This document shows, in pieces, positions 16,498 through 26,300 of a DNA stretch of 64,000 bases. The notes under the pieces are model-generated. The model did not search any database. It was not told where the DNA came from and saw only the letters and a list, made by a program, of their open reading frames with translations. A program made the translations under genes and the position numbers. This stretch comes from Bacteroidia bacterium. Its GTDB lineage: Bacteria; Bacteroidota; Bacteroidia; J057. Each line of letters starts with the position of its first letter. Within the stretch, counting starts at the first letter, position 1. The stretch spans positions 7,006,001 through 7,070,000 of the forward strand of contig JAWPMV010000001.1 in the NCBI GenBank assembly GCA_033391075.1, in the 5' to 3' direction.

Positions 16498-19185
16498 ATG
16501 TATGAAAACCCTGTTCAGGAAGCCCAAAGAAGAATTGATATATGCAGAAAGAAAAAGTCTGTCAGATTAGATTTGGCTGGCCTGGACCTGGAGAGCATTC
16601 CCGATGAGGTTTGGGAACTGGATTGGTTGGTGCAGTTAAATGCTGGACAGGCAGCAGTAGAAGAAGATGGACGAAAGACTTACTATAAGAACAGGATCAA
16701 AGATCTTTCACCCAAAATATCCCAACTCAAAAATCTACGATTCCTGGACCTGGGAAATAACCGCCTGCAAAGCTTGCCTGAAAGTATAGGCGAATTGACA
16801 GAACTTGAAGGCTTATATCTGGAATACAATCAGCTGATCGCGATTCCCGAATCTATAGGGAACTTATTGAAAATGCGGAGATTAGATCTTCGTTTCAATC
16901 AACTCTACCAAATTCCTTATAGCCTGGTTCAGCTTCAATTTCTGGAGAAACGAAAAAAAGGAAGAAAGAGAACCGGACTGGGATTATTTGGAAATCGCTT
17001 TGGTCTTCCGGATGAAATTTTCAGTTACAATCCGCCTGAACTCATTTATTATCTTCTGGAAGTACAGGTAGCCCTAAAGAAAAGACAAGCAAAGCCTTTG
17101 CATGAAGCAAAACTGATCTTTATCGGATCAGGAGAAGTAGGGAAAACCTCTTTGATCAAAAGATTGCTAGGAAAGCCTTTTGATGAGGATGAAAAGATGA
17201 CAGAAGGAATCGTGATTTATCCCTGGCAGGCCAAAAAGGGAAGGCATAATATCAAACTCAATATCTGGGATTTTGGAGGTCAGGAAATCATGCATGCCAC
17301 GCATAGATTTTTCATGACCCGTCGATCCATTTATGTATTGGTCGCCAATCCGAGGATGGAAGATAAATATGGCGATACCGAACTGGAGTATTGGCTCAAA
17401 CTGATCCATTCTTATGCCGGTTCGGAAATCCCGATCATTGTCTGCATCAATAAGTGCGACATCCATAAGATGGATTTTGGAAAAGGAAGTATCAAAGACA
17501 AATATCCCAATATTGTGGGCTTTGTTGAGACCTCAGCCAAAAAGGACATCGGGATCGATCGCCTGGCACGTTTGGTGGGCCTGGCGCTCAAACAAAAATA
17601 TATGCGGCATGTAGATGATATCATGCTAAAAGGAGATTTGGCCATCAAAAACAAGCTGGAAACGGAGAACCGGGATTATATGGCCTATCCGGACTATGAA
17701 GCCTTATGCAAAGAACTTTTCCCCAAAATGCAGGCCTTCCAAAAAGAAAGGCTCTTGCGCCTGCTTCACGATCTGGGAATCATGCTCAATTTTCGAGATG
17801 ACGAAAAACAGGCATTGGCGGATACGCAGGTATTGAATCCAGAATGGGTAACCAAAGGCGTATATAGCATCATTACTTCTCCCAGACTTATCGAGTGGAA
17901 AGGGATACTCAATCTCAAGCAGGTAGGGGAGTTGTTGGATAAAAGGAGTTATCCCGGTCGAAAAGAATGGCAATTCATTGTGGATATCATGGAGAAGTTT
18001 GAACTAAGTTTCAGTCTTCCTCATGCCCGGGGCAAATATTTTATTCCCGGAGCCTTTCCAAAAGATCGTCCACGTCGAATGGTCTGGAAACATCCCATTC
18101 CCAAGCTTCTTCGCTTCCAATATCATTATGATGTATTGCCGGATGTCATTATTTCTCGTTTCATTTCCAATGTCCACAACCTGGTCAAGGAGCGGAACTT
18201 CTGGAGAAATGGGGTGATGATTTCGGAAGAAGGAAAAGAGGCGCTGATTCGTTCTGATCCGGCCGACCGCAGGATTTATATTGCAGTAGGAGGGGAGGGG
18301 AATAAAAGAAGTCTCTTAGCAATCGTCAGAAGTGTCTTTAAGCAGATTCATGAAAACCTGGAAGGGATACAGGTGAAGGAATTTATTCCCCTGGATGAGG
18401 AGGGCAAAGCCCTGGCGGATTATGAGGCCTTATTGGCACATGAGGAATTGAAAGAGGAATACTACCTGAGTCCGGTTTTGAAAAAGCGCTTTAATGTAAG
18501 CCTTCTGCTGGATGGCTATGAATCTCGGGAAAGTAGGGAAGATCGCAGAAAGCGGATAGATGAAGAAAGACAGCACAGCATGACGGAGGAATTGAAAGCC
18601 CTCTTTATATCAAAAGCCGAGGAGAACCCTAAGAATAAAATCCTCTTTCTGGCCGCGCATCCCACGGATGAAGGGCGCAATCGCATGGATGAAGAGCATA
18701 GAGAAATTCAGGAGAGTTTGCTTCGATCAAATCGGAGACAGGATTTTAGTTTCAGCAGTCGATTTGCCTTGGATAGGAGAGGATTGAGTCGAGCTATTTT
18801 GGATGAAAAGCCACAGATCGTTCATTTTTCCGGGGGAGGTGAAAAAGGAAAAGGTATTCTGATGCAGGACAAAAGGGGGAATTTAAAGCCTTTGGGGAAA
18901 ATTGCGCTGGCCGCTTTGTTTGAACTCTTTGAAGGGGAAATCGAATGTGTCCTCCTCAATGCCTGCTTTAGTCAGAATCAGGCACAAGAAATCTCAAAAT
19001 ACGTTCCTTTTGTAATTGGTATGTCAGCCAGCATTTCGGATGAAGCTGCCATTTTATTTGCCAGTGCTTTTTATGATGCGATAGGAAATGGAAGGGATAT
19101 TCCCTTTGCTTTTCGCTTTGCGCGAAATAGTCTCGATTTGGAAGACATGCCAGAATCGGCTTTGCCCATCATGATAGAAGGATAA
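16498..19185 (+). CDS. LRR-Roco GTPase-CHAT protein with substituted catalytic His (pseudo-CHAT)
   Basis: 895 residues from ATG at 16498 (a TTG two codons earlier is also open). Domains: leucine-rich repeats about 25-165 (NLRFLDLGNNRLQSLPESIG, LEGLYLEYNQLIAIPESIG, RRLDLRFNQLYQIPYSL); Roc GTPase about 203-390 with GSGEVGKTS (210-218), DFGGQE (258-263) and NKCD (318-321); a COR-like region about 420-640; charged linker; CHAT caspase-like domain about 705-893. The CHAT Cys is present (C823 in LLNACFS), but the His motif normally written HFSGHG reads HFSGGG (residues 776-781), with Gly780 at the His position. Codon gga versus cat/cac needs three base changes, so this is not a simple error. Roco-CHAT proteins are predicted conflict or programmed-death sensors. 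Followed by a strong terminator. Confidence 0.9.
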   Translation: MYENPVQEAQRRIDICRKKKSVRLDLAGLDLESIPDEVWELDWLVQLNAGQAAVEEDGRKTYYKNRIKDLSPKISQLKNLRFLDLGNNRLQSLPESIGELTELEGLYLEYNQLIAIPESIGNLLKMRRLDLRFNQLYQIPYSLVQLQFLEKRKKGRKRTGLGLFGNRFGLPDEIFSYNPPELIYYLLEVQVALKKRQAKPLHEAKLIFIGSGEVGKTSLIKRLLGKPFDEDEKMTEGIVIYPWQAKKGRHNIKLNIWDFGGQEIMHATHRFFMTRRSIYVLVANPRMEDKYGDTELEYWLKLIHSYAGSEIPIIVCINKCDIHKMDFGKGSIKDKYPNIVGFVETSAKKDIGIDRLARLVGLALKQKYMRHVDDIMLKGDLAIKNKLETENRDYMAYPDYEALCKELFPKMQAFQKERLLRLLHDLGIMLNFRDDEKQALADTQVLNPEWVTKGVYSIITSPRLIEWKGILNLKQVGELLDKRSYPGRKEWQFIVDIMEKFELSFSLPHARGKYFIPGAFPKDRPRRMVWKHPIPKLLRFQYHYDVLPDVIISRFISNVHNLVKERNFWRNGVMISEEGKEALIRSDPADRRIYIAVGGEGNKRSLLAIVRSVFKQIHENLEGIQVKEFIPLDEEGKALADYEALLAHEELKEEYYLSPVLKKRFNVSLLLDGYESRESREDRRKRIDEERQHSMTEELKALFISKAEENPKNKILFLAAHPTDEGRNRMDEEHREIQESLLRSNRRQDFSFSSRFALDRRGLSRAILDEKPQIVHFSGGGEKGKGILMQDKRGNLKPLGKIALAALFELFEGEIECVLLNACFSQNQAQEISKYVPFVIGMSASISDEAAILFASAFYDAIGNGRDIPFAFRFARNSLDLEDMPESALPIMIEG

Positions 19186-19216
19186 AAAAAGGCTGCGAAA
19201 TGATCGCAGCCTTTTT
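19184..19216. terminator. Bidirectional terminator between the Roco gene and sod
   Basis: Perfect stem GGCTGCGA-(ccc-free loop aatga)-TCGCAGCC (arms 19191-19198 and 19204-19211), preceded by an A-run (19184-19190) and followed by TTTTT. It serves both converging genes, ending at 19185 and 19238. Confidence 0.92.
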
Positions 19217-19237
19217 ATTTGCATATTCCGAACAGGA

Positions 19238-19840
19238 TTATCCTGCGAATTTTTCAGCAACTTTGTCCCAGTTGATGACATTGAAAAATGCAGCAACATA
19301 GTCAGGACGACGGTTTTGGTAATTGAGGTAGTATGCATGTTCCCATACATCTATTCCCAATAGAGGAGTACCTTTTTCATCAGCAACATCCATCAAAGGA
19401 TTGTCCTGATTTGGGGTAGAGGTAACTGCGACCGAACCATCAGCTTTTTTGATAAGCCAGGCCCAACCGGATCCAAAACGAGTGCCAGCAGCGGAAGCAA
19501 AAGCCGCTTTGAAATCATCAAAGGAACCAAAAGCAGCATTGATAGCATCAGCCAAAGCACCTGTAGGCGCTCCACCTCCATTTGGGCTCATTACTTCCCA
19601 GAATAGGCAGTGGTTGTAATATCCTCCTCCATTGTTTCTTACTCCAGTAGAAGCAGAAGAAACATTAGCAAGAATATCTTCGATGCTTTTTCCAGCCAGG
19701 TCTGTGCCCTCGATGGCAGCATTCAATTTATTTGTATATCCGTTATGGTGTTTTCCGTGATGGATCGTCATGGTGCGGGCGTCGATATGTGGCTCAAGCG
19801 CATCATGTGCATAAGGAAGTTCGGGGAGTGTAAAAGCCAT
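19238..19840 (-). CDS. sodA: Superoxide dismutase, Mn-type by second-shell residues
   Basis: 200 residues from ATG at 19840 ([20 protein letters not shown]), the standard SOD N-terminus; the open frame continues 24 codons upstream without a conserved sequence. Metal ligands: His in TIHHGKHH, His in [11 protein letters not shown], Asp and His in [11 protein letters not shown]. The GGG..NH stretch and the Gln of NQDNPLM (the position of the hydrogen-bonding Gln from the C-terminal domain) are the Mn-SOD pattern, as opposed to Fe-SOD where Gln comes from the N-terminal domain. The usual His before the NH (GGHxNH) is Tyr here. Manganese or cambialistic use is therefore inferred. Cytoplasmic; no signal peptide. 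Downstream of the 23-residue-repeat gene on the same strand. Confidence 0.95.
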   Translation of the reverse strand: MAFTLPELPYAHDALEPHIDARTMTIHHGKHHNGYTNKLNAAIEGTDLAGKSIEDILANVSSASTGVRNNGGGYYNHCLFWEVMSPNGGGAPTGALADAINAAFGSFDDFKAAFASAAGTRFGSGWAWLIKKADGSVAVTSTPNQDNPLMDVADEKGTPLLGIDVWEHAYYLNYQNRRPDYVAAFFNVINWDKVAEKFAG

Positions 19841-19886
19841 TGTATTTATATTTATAAATGTTTGAACTTGAATTGAGTTAGCGAAA

Positions 19887-20276
19887 TTAATTTTTTTGTT
19901 TAAACGCAACAAATTCCTCGTGCATGAGCAGAATAATAACCGCTGCTACGGCTCCACCCATCACATCTGCCGGGTCTACGGTTGCAATTTCATCTTCGAA
20001 CCAACCTTTATCCCCTTTGAACACTTTTTCTCCTTCAATTGTTGCAAGAGGTTCCTCTAAAAATTCTTTGCTTCCTTTATAGACCTTATTGCCTTTTACA
20101 GTTGCAAAAGGATCTTCAAACCAGGATTTCTTTCCCAGATAAATTTTATCGTCTTTAATGCTTAGAAATGGCTCTTCAAACCAGCCTTTCTCCCCCCAGA
20201 AGACTTCATTATCAACCAAAGTGGCAAAAGGTTTTTCCCGCCAGTTCTTTTCGCCTTCGTACATTTTGATTTCCAT
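19887..20276 (-). CDS. Small protein with five 22-24-residue internal repeats and a C-terminal hydrophobic segment
   Basis: 129 residues, not recognised with certainty. Five tandem repeats share the pattern (V/I)(Y/F)xGxxxWFE(D/E)PFATVxGx[95 protein letters not shown]. Short beta-strands alternate with Gly/Asp turns, so a small beta-propeller or beta-flower is likely; it recalls the 4-fold beta flower proteins, a comparison I could not check. The tail [14 protein letters not shown] may be a membrane anchor. It lies 46 bp upstream of the sod start on the same strand, perhaps co-transcribed. No signal peptide, so the N-terminal repeats would be cytosolic. Confidence 0.75.
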   Translation of the reverse strand: MEIKMYEGEKNWREKPFATLVDNEVFWGEKGWFEEPFLSIKDDKIYLGKKSWFEDPFATVKGNKVYKGSKEFLEEPLATIEGEKVFKGDKGWFEDEIATVDPADVMGGAVAAVIILLMHEEFVAFKQKN

Positions 20277-20352
20277 GAGGGGAATCTACGAAAAGCTGAG
20301 CGGATTTTGCATGAAAAATCCGGAGAATAGATAGAATTGTTGAGAACTATGC

Positions 20353-22680
20353 TTAGCCTTCGGTAAGCTGATTCTCTTCCAATATAGATTGGAATTTTCG
20401 GATCATGGCCTGAACCATTTCTTTCAGAAGGAGCACCAGGTCTTTCAAATGCTGATGATCTGCCTTTTCCTCATAGATGGCATCGATCTTATGAATGATT
20501 TCCTTGGCACTTTGATAATCGATATAAATGAAGTCCTGCTTAAGTTTTTCTATGGCTTTATTCAGGCCATTTATTGAGCCCTTTGTGCAGGCATCTTCTA
20601 TCAGTTCCAGAGATTTTGGTGCTTGAGAGATAAAGGTTTGTAGGTATTGGATAACGAATTGCTGACTTCCTCCGGACAGATTGCGTAAGTATTCGAGGTC
20701 AATGCGGTCAATTTCATCCCGATTATCATTAAAAAGCTCTGGTCTACCAGATTCGATCAGTCGCTTCATACATTCGAAGAGTTGTATAGGATCAAAGGGT
20801 TTACTTTGAATAGCATCCATACCTGCATCTCTGGATTTATCGATGACGCTTGCCATGACATTTGCCGTTAGTGCGATAATGGGGGTTTCCTGATTTTTAT
20901 TTTCCTGATCTGCCCGAATCATTCGACTTGCTTGGTATCCATCCACATTTGGCATTTGAATGTCCATGAGAATGAGGTCGTATTTCTTCTCCTGGCATTT
21001 ATTGAAGGCATCCTGGCCGTCTTCTGCCAACTCCAATTCGATCTGCCAGCGTTTTAGGGTCTTTTTGCCTACCATTCGATTGATTTTATTATCATCAACC
21101 AGAAGGATCTGTTTCCCTTCAAGACCGGATAATTCAAATGGATTTTTATTTTCAGCTTCATCCTGCAAGGTTTTATTGCTGAATTTGCAACCCAGGGTAA
21201 AAATAAAGCTACTCCCTTTTCCAACTTCACTTTCTGCCCATATATTTCCTCTATGCAACTCAACCAGTTTTTTTGAAATGGTTAGGCCAAGGCCTGTGCC
21301 TCCAAACTTGCGACTGGTGTCGCTACTCGCTTGCGCAAAACTTTCAAAAATGCTTTTCAACTTTTCCTGAGGAATCCCAATTCCCGTATCCTGAACAGCT
21401 ATCTTTAATGTAATATCTCCATCTTTCCCTTTTTCGATCTGCGCCAGGACCTTTACTTCTCCCTGAGAAGTAAATTTGATGGCATTGCCAATCAAATTGA
21501 TAAGAATCTGATTGAGTCTGTGAGGATCTCCAATCAGGAATTCCGGAACATTACTAACTATTTCGAAGTATAATTTCAGGTTCTTTTCCTCCGCCTTTGT
21601 CTGCAGCAGGCTTACCACAGTTTGCAGAACTTTTTTCAACTGGAAGTCAATCATTTCCAGAGAAAACTTGCCGGATTCTATTTTGGATAAATCGAGGATG
21701 TCATTGATGATTTTGAGCAAAGATTGGGAGGATTGCAAAATGAGATCAACGGTCTCTTTTTGTTCTTCTTCCAGTTGAGACTCTTTCAAAAGCCTTGAAA
21801 GGCCCAGAATTCCATTCATCGGAGTCCTTATTTCATGGCTCATATTTGCCAGAAATTCTTCCTTGGCAACCTTTTCTGCTTCAGCTTGTTGTTTGGCCTT
21901 GACGATTTCCTGGACGAAATGCCTGCTTGCAGATACATCCCGCGCATTGACAAATAGGAAACCATATTTATGGACTGTCTGGACATTCAGCCAGATATAA
22001 TCATGCCGGGTATTTCTAAAACGACTCTCAAAATTTATATGCTGATCTCCCTGATCAAAGAAGGTCTTCAAGAGGCTCTTTATGCCATCCAATTCTTCTG
22101 GATGCATCAGGTCAAAGAGGCTCAGTCCGATGAGATTTTTCGGTTCGTAGCCGAGAATCTCTGATACTACCGGATTGATCTCTTCTATTTTCATGGTATC
22201 GACCGATACCATAGCATTTATATCTCCTGCATTGTCGATACGCAAGGCATAATTTTCCAGTTTTTTATTTTGAGAAAGTAGCCGCTGTCTTTGTCTGTAC
22301 AACTCGAGGTAGGTATCCAGTTTTGCATTGGTTACCATTGGGTCGAGGGGTTTATAGAGGTAATCAATTGCTCCTGCTTGCAAACCCTTAACGGCATATC
22401 TGCTTTCTTTACTGATAGCTGTGACAAAGATGCAGATAATCTCCCGGGTCTTGGTATTGGATTTGAGAAGTTGAACCAGCTCAAACCCATCCATTTCCGG
22501 CATTTGCACATCAATGAGAGCTATTGCGAAGGGGATTTCCCAGGCTAACTTGAGGGCTTCATTGCCGGAAGAGGCGGTATAAATTTTAGTTTCTTCTCGC
22601 TCAATAACGGCTTCCAGTGCCACAAGATTTGCGGGAATATCATCAACCAGGAGGATATTGATTTTTTCTGAAAAAGACAT
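20353..22680 (-). CDS. Hybrid sensor kinase REC-PAS-HisKA-HATPase-REC with degenerate Hpt
   Basis: 775 residues, soluble (no membrane helix). N-terminal receiver 7-125 with D57 (ALIDVQMPEMDG); PAS about 145-255; coiled linker; HisKA with H282 (FLANMSHEIRTPMNG); HATPase with GDPHRLNQILINLIGNAIKF (N box), DTGIGIP and GGTGLGL; second receiver about 545-660 with ILMDIQMPNVDG; C-terminal four-helix region 675-775 that resembles Hpt but has E711 (AIEKLKQD) where the phosphorylated His is expected. It therefore probably cannot complete a phosphorelay by itself; a separate Hpt protein is encoded at 7470-7853. Last gene of the operon, one base after the CheR-type stop. Confidence 0.93.
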   Translation of the reverse strand: MSFSEKINILLVDDIPANLVALEAVIEREETKIYTASSGNEALKLAWEIPFAIALIDVQMPEMDGFELVQLLKSNTKTREIICIFVTAISKESRYAVKGLQAGAIDYLYKPLDPMVTNAKLDTYLELYRQRQRLLSQNKKLENYALRIDNAGDINAMVSVDTMKIEEINPVVSEILGYEPKNLIGLSLFDLMHPEELDGIKSLLKTFFDQGDQHINFESRFRNTRHDYIWLNVQTVHKYGFLFVNARDVSASRHFVQEIVKAKQQAEAEKVAKEEFLANMSHEIRTPMNGILGLSRLLKESQLEEEQKETVDLILQSSQSLLKIINDILDLSKIESGKFSLEMIDFQLKKVLQTVVSLLQTKAEEKNLKLYFEIVSNVPEFLIGDPHRLNQILINLIGNAIKFTSQGEVKVLAQIEKGKDGDITLKIAVQDTGIGIPQEKLKSIFESFAQASSDTSRKFGGTGLGLTISKKLVELHRGNIWAESEVGKGSSFIFTLGCKFSNKTLQDEAENKNPFELSGLEGKQILLVDDNKINRMVGKKTLKRWQIELELAEDGQDAFNKCQEKKYDLILMDIQMPNVDGYQASRMIRADQENKNQETPIIALTANVMASVIDKSRDAGMDAIQSKPFDPIQLFECMKRLIESGRPELFNDNRDEIDRIDLEYLRNLSGGSQQFVIQYLQTFISQAPKSLELIEDACTKGSINGLNKAIEKLKQDFIYIDYQSAKEIIHKIDAIYEEKADHQHLKDLVLLLKEMVQAMIRKFQSILEENQLTEG

Positions 22681-22681
22681 A

Positions 22682-23377
22682 TCAGAAACTTGTTTTTTGA
22701 TAAATGGAATAAGCCTTTCGCAGGATTTTCAGATGCTTTTTCAGGGGAGAAAATCGGAGATCCTCAACTCGACCCAAAACCAGAAATCCCATAGGACTCA
22801 GGCTGTCGAGCAGTTTTTCCAGGATTTGCAATTGCTTTTCAGGAGGATAGTAGAAGAGTACATTCCGGCAAAAAATACAGGAAAAGGTATTGGGACTGGC
22901 TCCCTGTATGATATCGTGTCGGAAAAAATTGAGCTTTTGAAGAATGTCTGCTTTTAGCTCCAGGTATCCAGGACCCGTGGTGAAATAGTCCTCAAATGTC
23001 CCTTTTACTCCACTTTCTTTGAAATTGCGCTGATATTGCTCCCGCATCCTTATTCCCAGGCGCCCATTTTTTGCCTGTATCAAACGATGCTGGTAGGTAT
23101 CTGTGGCGAGGATATCAGTCTTGTTCAGGAGGGCCGCTTCTTGTAAAAGAATGGCCATAGAAAATACTTCTTCCCCAGTCGAACAACCGACATGCCAGAT
23201 CCTGGGATGAGAAAATGTTTCCAGATAAGGTATGATTTCCTGTCTGATGAGATGGAAGTATGTCGGATCTCTAAACAGTTCGGTCAAACCGGAGATAAGC
23301 CCTGACTGCGAATTAATTTCCGGAGAGGTATGGACCGCTCTTTGTGTACTTCCTATGCTTTGTGTTTGTGTCATCAT
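22682..23377 (-). CDS. CheR-type SAM-dependent protein-glutamate methyltransferase, no N-terminal domain
   Basis: 231 residues. Catalytic domain of the CheR family: ELFRDPTYFHLIRQEIIPYL, IWHVGCSTGEEVFSMAILL (SAM loop GxSxGEE), ILATDTYQHRLIQAKNGRLG, and CIFCRNVLFYYPPEKQ (cRNvliYf signature). The small N-terminal alpha domain of classical CheR is missing and the usual MCP-pentapeptide-binding beta subdomain is reduced. Classical CheR methylates chemoreceptor glutamates; here there is no CheB, CheA, CheW or receptor nearby. Sandwiched between two hybrid kinases: 4-bp ATGA overlap with the upstream kinase, 1-bp gap to the downstream one. Likely target is a component of that kinase system (inference). 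Confidence 0.87.
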   Translation of the reverse strand: MMTQTQSIGSTQRAVHTSPEINSQSGLISGLTELFRDPTYFHLIRQEIIPYLETFSHPRIWHVGCSTGEEVFSMAILLQEAALLNKTDILATDTYQHRLIQAKNGRLGIRMREQYQRNFKESGVKGTFEDYFTTGPGYLELKADILQKLNFFRHDIIQGASPNTFSCIFCRNVLFYYPPEKQLQILEKLLDSLSPMGFLVLGRVEDLRFSPLKKHLKILRKAYSIYQKTSF

Positions 23378-26300
23378 GATTTTTTAAGTAGTTCTTTCAT
23401 TCGTTCCAATAGCAGCACTGTATCCAGAGGTTTGGACAGGTATTCATCCGCGCCTGCGTCGAGGCAATTTTGTCGATCCTCCGTCATAGCTTTAGCGGTA
23501 ATAGCGATGATGGGAATCGATTTAAATTCCTCCATTTTTCGGATCCTTTGGATTGCTTCAAAGCCATCCATTTCCGGCATCATTATATCCATGAGGATGA
23601 TGTCTGGATGGAGTCCCTTTTCCAGTTTCTCTAATGCTTCTTTCCCATTTAGTGCTGTTTCTACTGCGATGCTATTGCTCTCCATGATGGCTGAGATGGC
23701 AAAAATATTTCTCATATCATCATCTACCAGAAAGACATTTTTCTCTTTCAATATGCCCGGATCTGTGGAGGGCGTATCAACTTTTTTAGCTTTGGAAATC
23801 TTAGGCTTTGCAGCTTTGACGTTTTTCCTGGGTTTGGCTTTCTTTTCAATGACTTCTACTTCCTCCTGCTCATATCCCAATTGGAGATTTATCTCATCTA
23901 TCAATCTGCGAGAAGATTGAGTAGCTTTCGAGATAATGGTTCGGGTGTACTGGTTGATTTCCTGTTGGATATCTAAGCTGAGATCTTCTGCCGTATGGAT
24001 GATAACAGGGATCTGCTGAAAGCCTTCCATTTGGCGAATCTCTTTCAAGACATCCAATCCGGTCATGTCGGGAAGGTTGTAGTCAAGGATGACACAGTTT
24101 ACTGTTTTTTCATCAGCCAAAAGAGTCAGGGTATCCTGCCCATTGAAGGTTTGGCTATAGTGATAATTATGGCGATTCAGCAATTGGCCAAGGGCCTTGT
24201 TTTGCAATTCCTGATCTTCAACGATTAGAATATTTGAATTGCTTCTGTCAGTGTTTTTGGATTTGGGGATCACAGGCTTGAAAAGAGATTCCTCATCTCT
24301 CGGATTTTGCTCCCCACTAACTGCATTCAAGGGCAGGTAAAGACTAAAGGTACTGCCTTTATGCTCTTCACTTTCCAACTGAACTTCTCCTCCCAATAAA
24401 TGACTTAACTGGACACAAATCGAAAGCCCTAGGCCCGTTCCTCCGTATTTGCGACTGGTCGAACCATCTGCCTGGCTAAAGGCTTCGAATATTTTGGCTT
24501 GTTTTTCTTTAGGGATTCCAATACCGGTATCGGATACCGCAAATGAAACAATGCGATCTGTATTTCTGAGACTTTCGTTTTTATAATTAGCAGAACTGTC
24601 GGCCAACTGGATTCCCAACTTTACCGTGCCCTCCTTATTTGTGAACTTGCAGGCGTTTGAGAGTAGATTTTTGATGATTTGTTCCAGTCTTACCCTGTCA
24701 CTTTCAAAATGATTGGGCAACTTCTCATCTATCTCAATTTCAAAATTGATTCCTTTTTTATCCGCGACATGCTCAAACATCATTTCCATGTCTTTTGCCA
24801 CCTCTTCAAATCCAACCGCTTCCATCAAAAGGTCCAGTTTCCCGGCTTCAATTTTGGAAAGGTCGAGGATGTCATTGATGAGGGTAAGCAAATCACTTCC
24901 TGCCTTGTGAATCACCTGAGCATGCTCGACATCCTTGTCATTGAGACGCTCGCCTTTATTGTCCGCAAGTATGTTGGCAAGAATGAGAATGCTATTAAGC
25001 GGGGTCCGCAATTCATGGGACATATTGGCCAGGAATTCAGACTTATAGGTATTGCTGGCTTCTAGTTCCTCTGCTTTTTGGGTCAGTTCTGCTTTCGCGG
25101 ATTCAATTTCTTCATTCTGCTCGATCAGCGCCTTTTTCTGAACCTCTAACTCCTGCGTTTGAGCTTCAAGTTCGGTATTGGCTTCCAGTAAATTTTCCTG
25201 TTGTTGTCTGAGGGCTTGCTCTGACTCTTTTAGCTGATCTGCCTGTGCCTCCAATTTCTGGTTGTTTTCTTCCAGGCTTACTTTCAAGGCGACTGACTCT
25301 TCCAGCAATCTCCGGGTTTTTTCCTGAGCTTCTGCATTGGCGAGTGTACTGGCTATTCTAAATGAAGCTTCTTCGAGGAAGTTGAAATGCTTTTCTTCAA
25401 AGCCTTCAAAACTGGCAAATTCAACCACTCCTACCAGCTTTTGATCAGCGATCAGTGGCCAGGCCAGTACTTCTTTAGGATGTGCACTACCCAGACTTGA
25501 AGAAATGAGGAAATACTCATCTGGAAGATCTTTTACAATAATATATTTCTGTTCCAAAGCTACCTGACCGATAAGGCCTTCTCCAAAGGGTATCTTATTC
25601 TTGATGAATTTTCTCTTTTCATATGCGTATCCGGCCAAAAGTTGAAGCATAGGCTCCTCCTCTTTTTCAGTCAGCATGAAAAAGGTGCCCTGCCTGGCAT
25701 TTAAATGCGTGGAAAGAAGATTGAGAATCTTTTCAATGTATTTCTCCCAACCAATTTCCTGTCCCAGGGTATTTATATCAGCTAATAGACGACTCACTTG
25801 CGCAACTCCCTGACTGGAATATTTTTCGGCGGCCTCACGCTCTACATTTTCTTTGAGGAACTGTCGCATTTCCAGCAAGGCTTCGCTCAGAGGGTCCTGG
25901 CTGTTTATCAAAATTTCCGAATCAAAATCTCCTTCTTTGATGGTATGAGCGATCTTGAGATTTTCGGATAAAACAAACTCAGCTCTTAAGGCTCTGATTC
26001 CATCATGGATGATCTTTTTCTCAGAAAAGTATCCCCACAATCCACAAATGGAAATGATCAATCCTGCCAAACCTGCATGTATAATGAAGGTGGTCAGATC
26101 CATATAGGGGAGCTGGGTGAAGTAAATCCCGTCAACCCCTGCGAATTGCATATAGGCAAAAGCCGCATGATGAACGACAATGATTACAAATAGCGGCAAT
26201 TGTAGCCGCCAGTTGGAATAGGTAATCATCAGGGTACAGGCTACAAATGCGAAAAAGTGCATTTCAAAAAGCCCATGCATCTGATAGATATATTGAGCCA

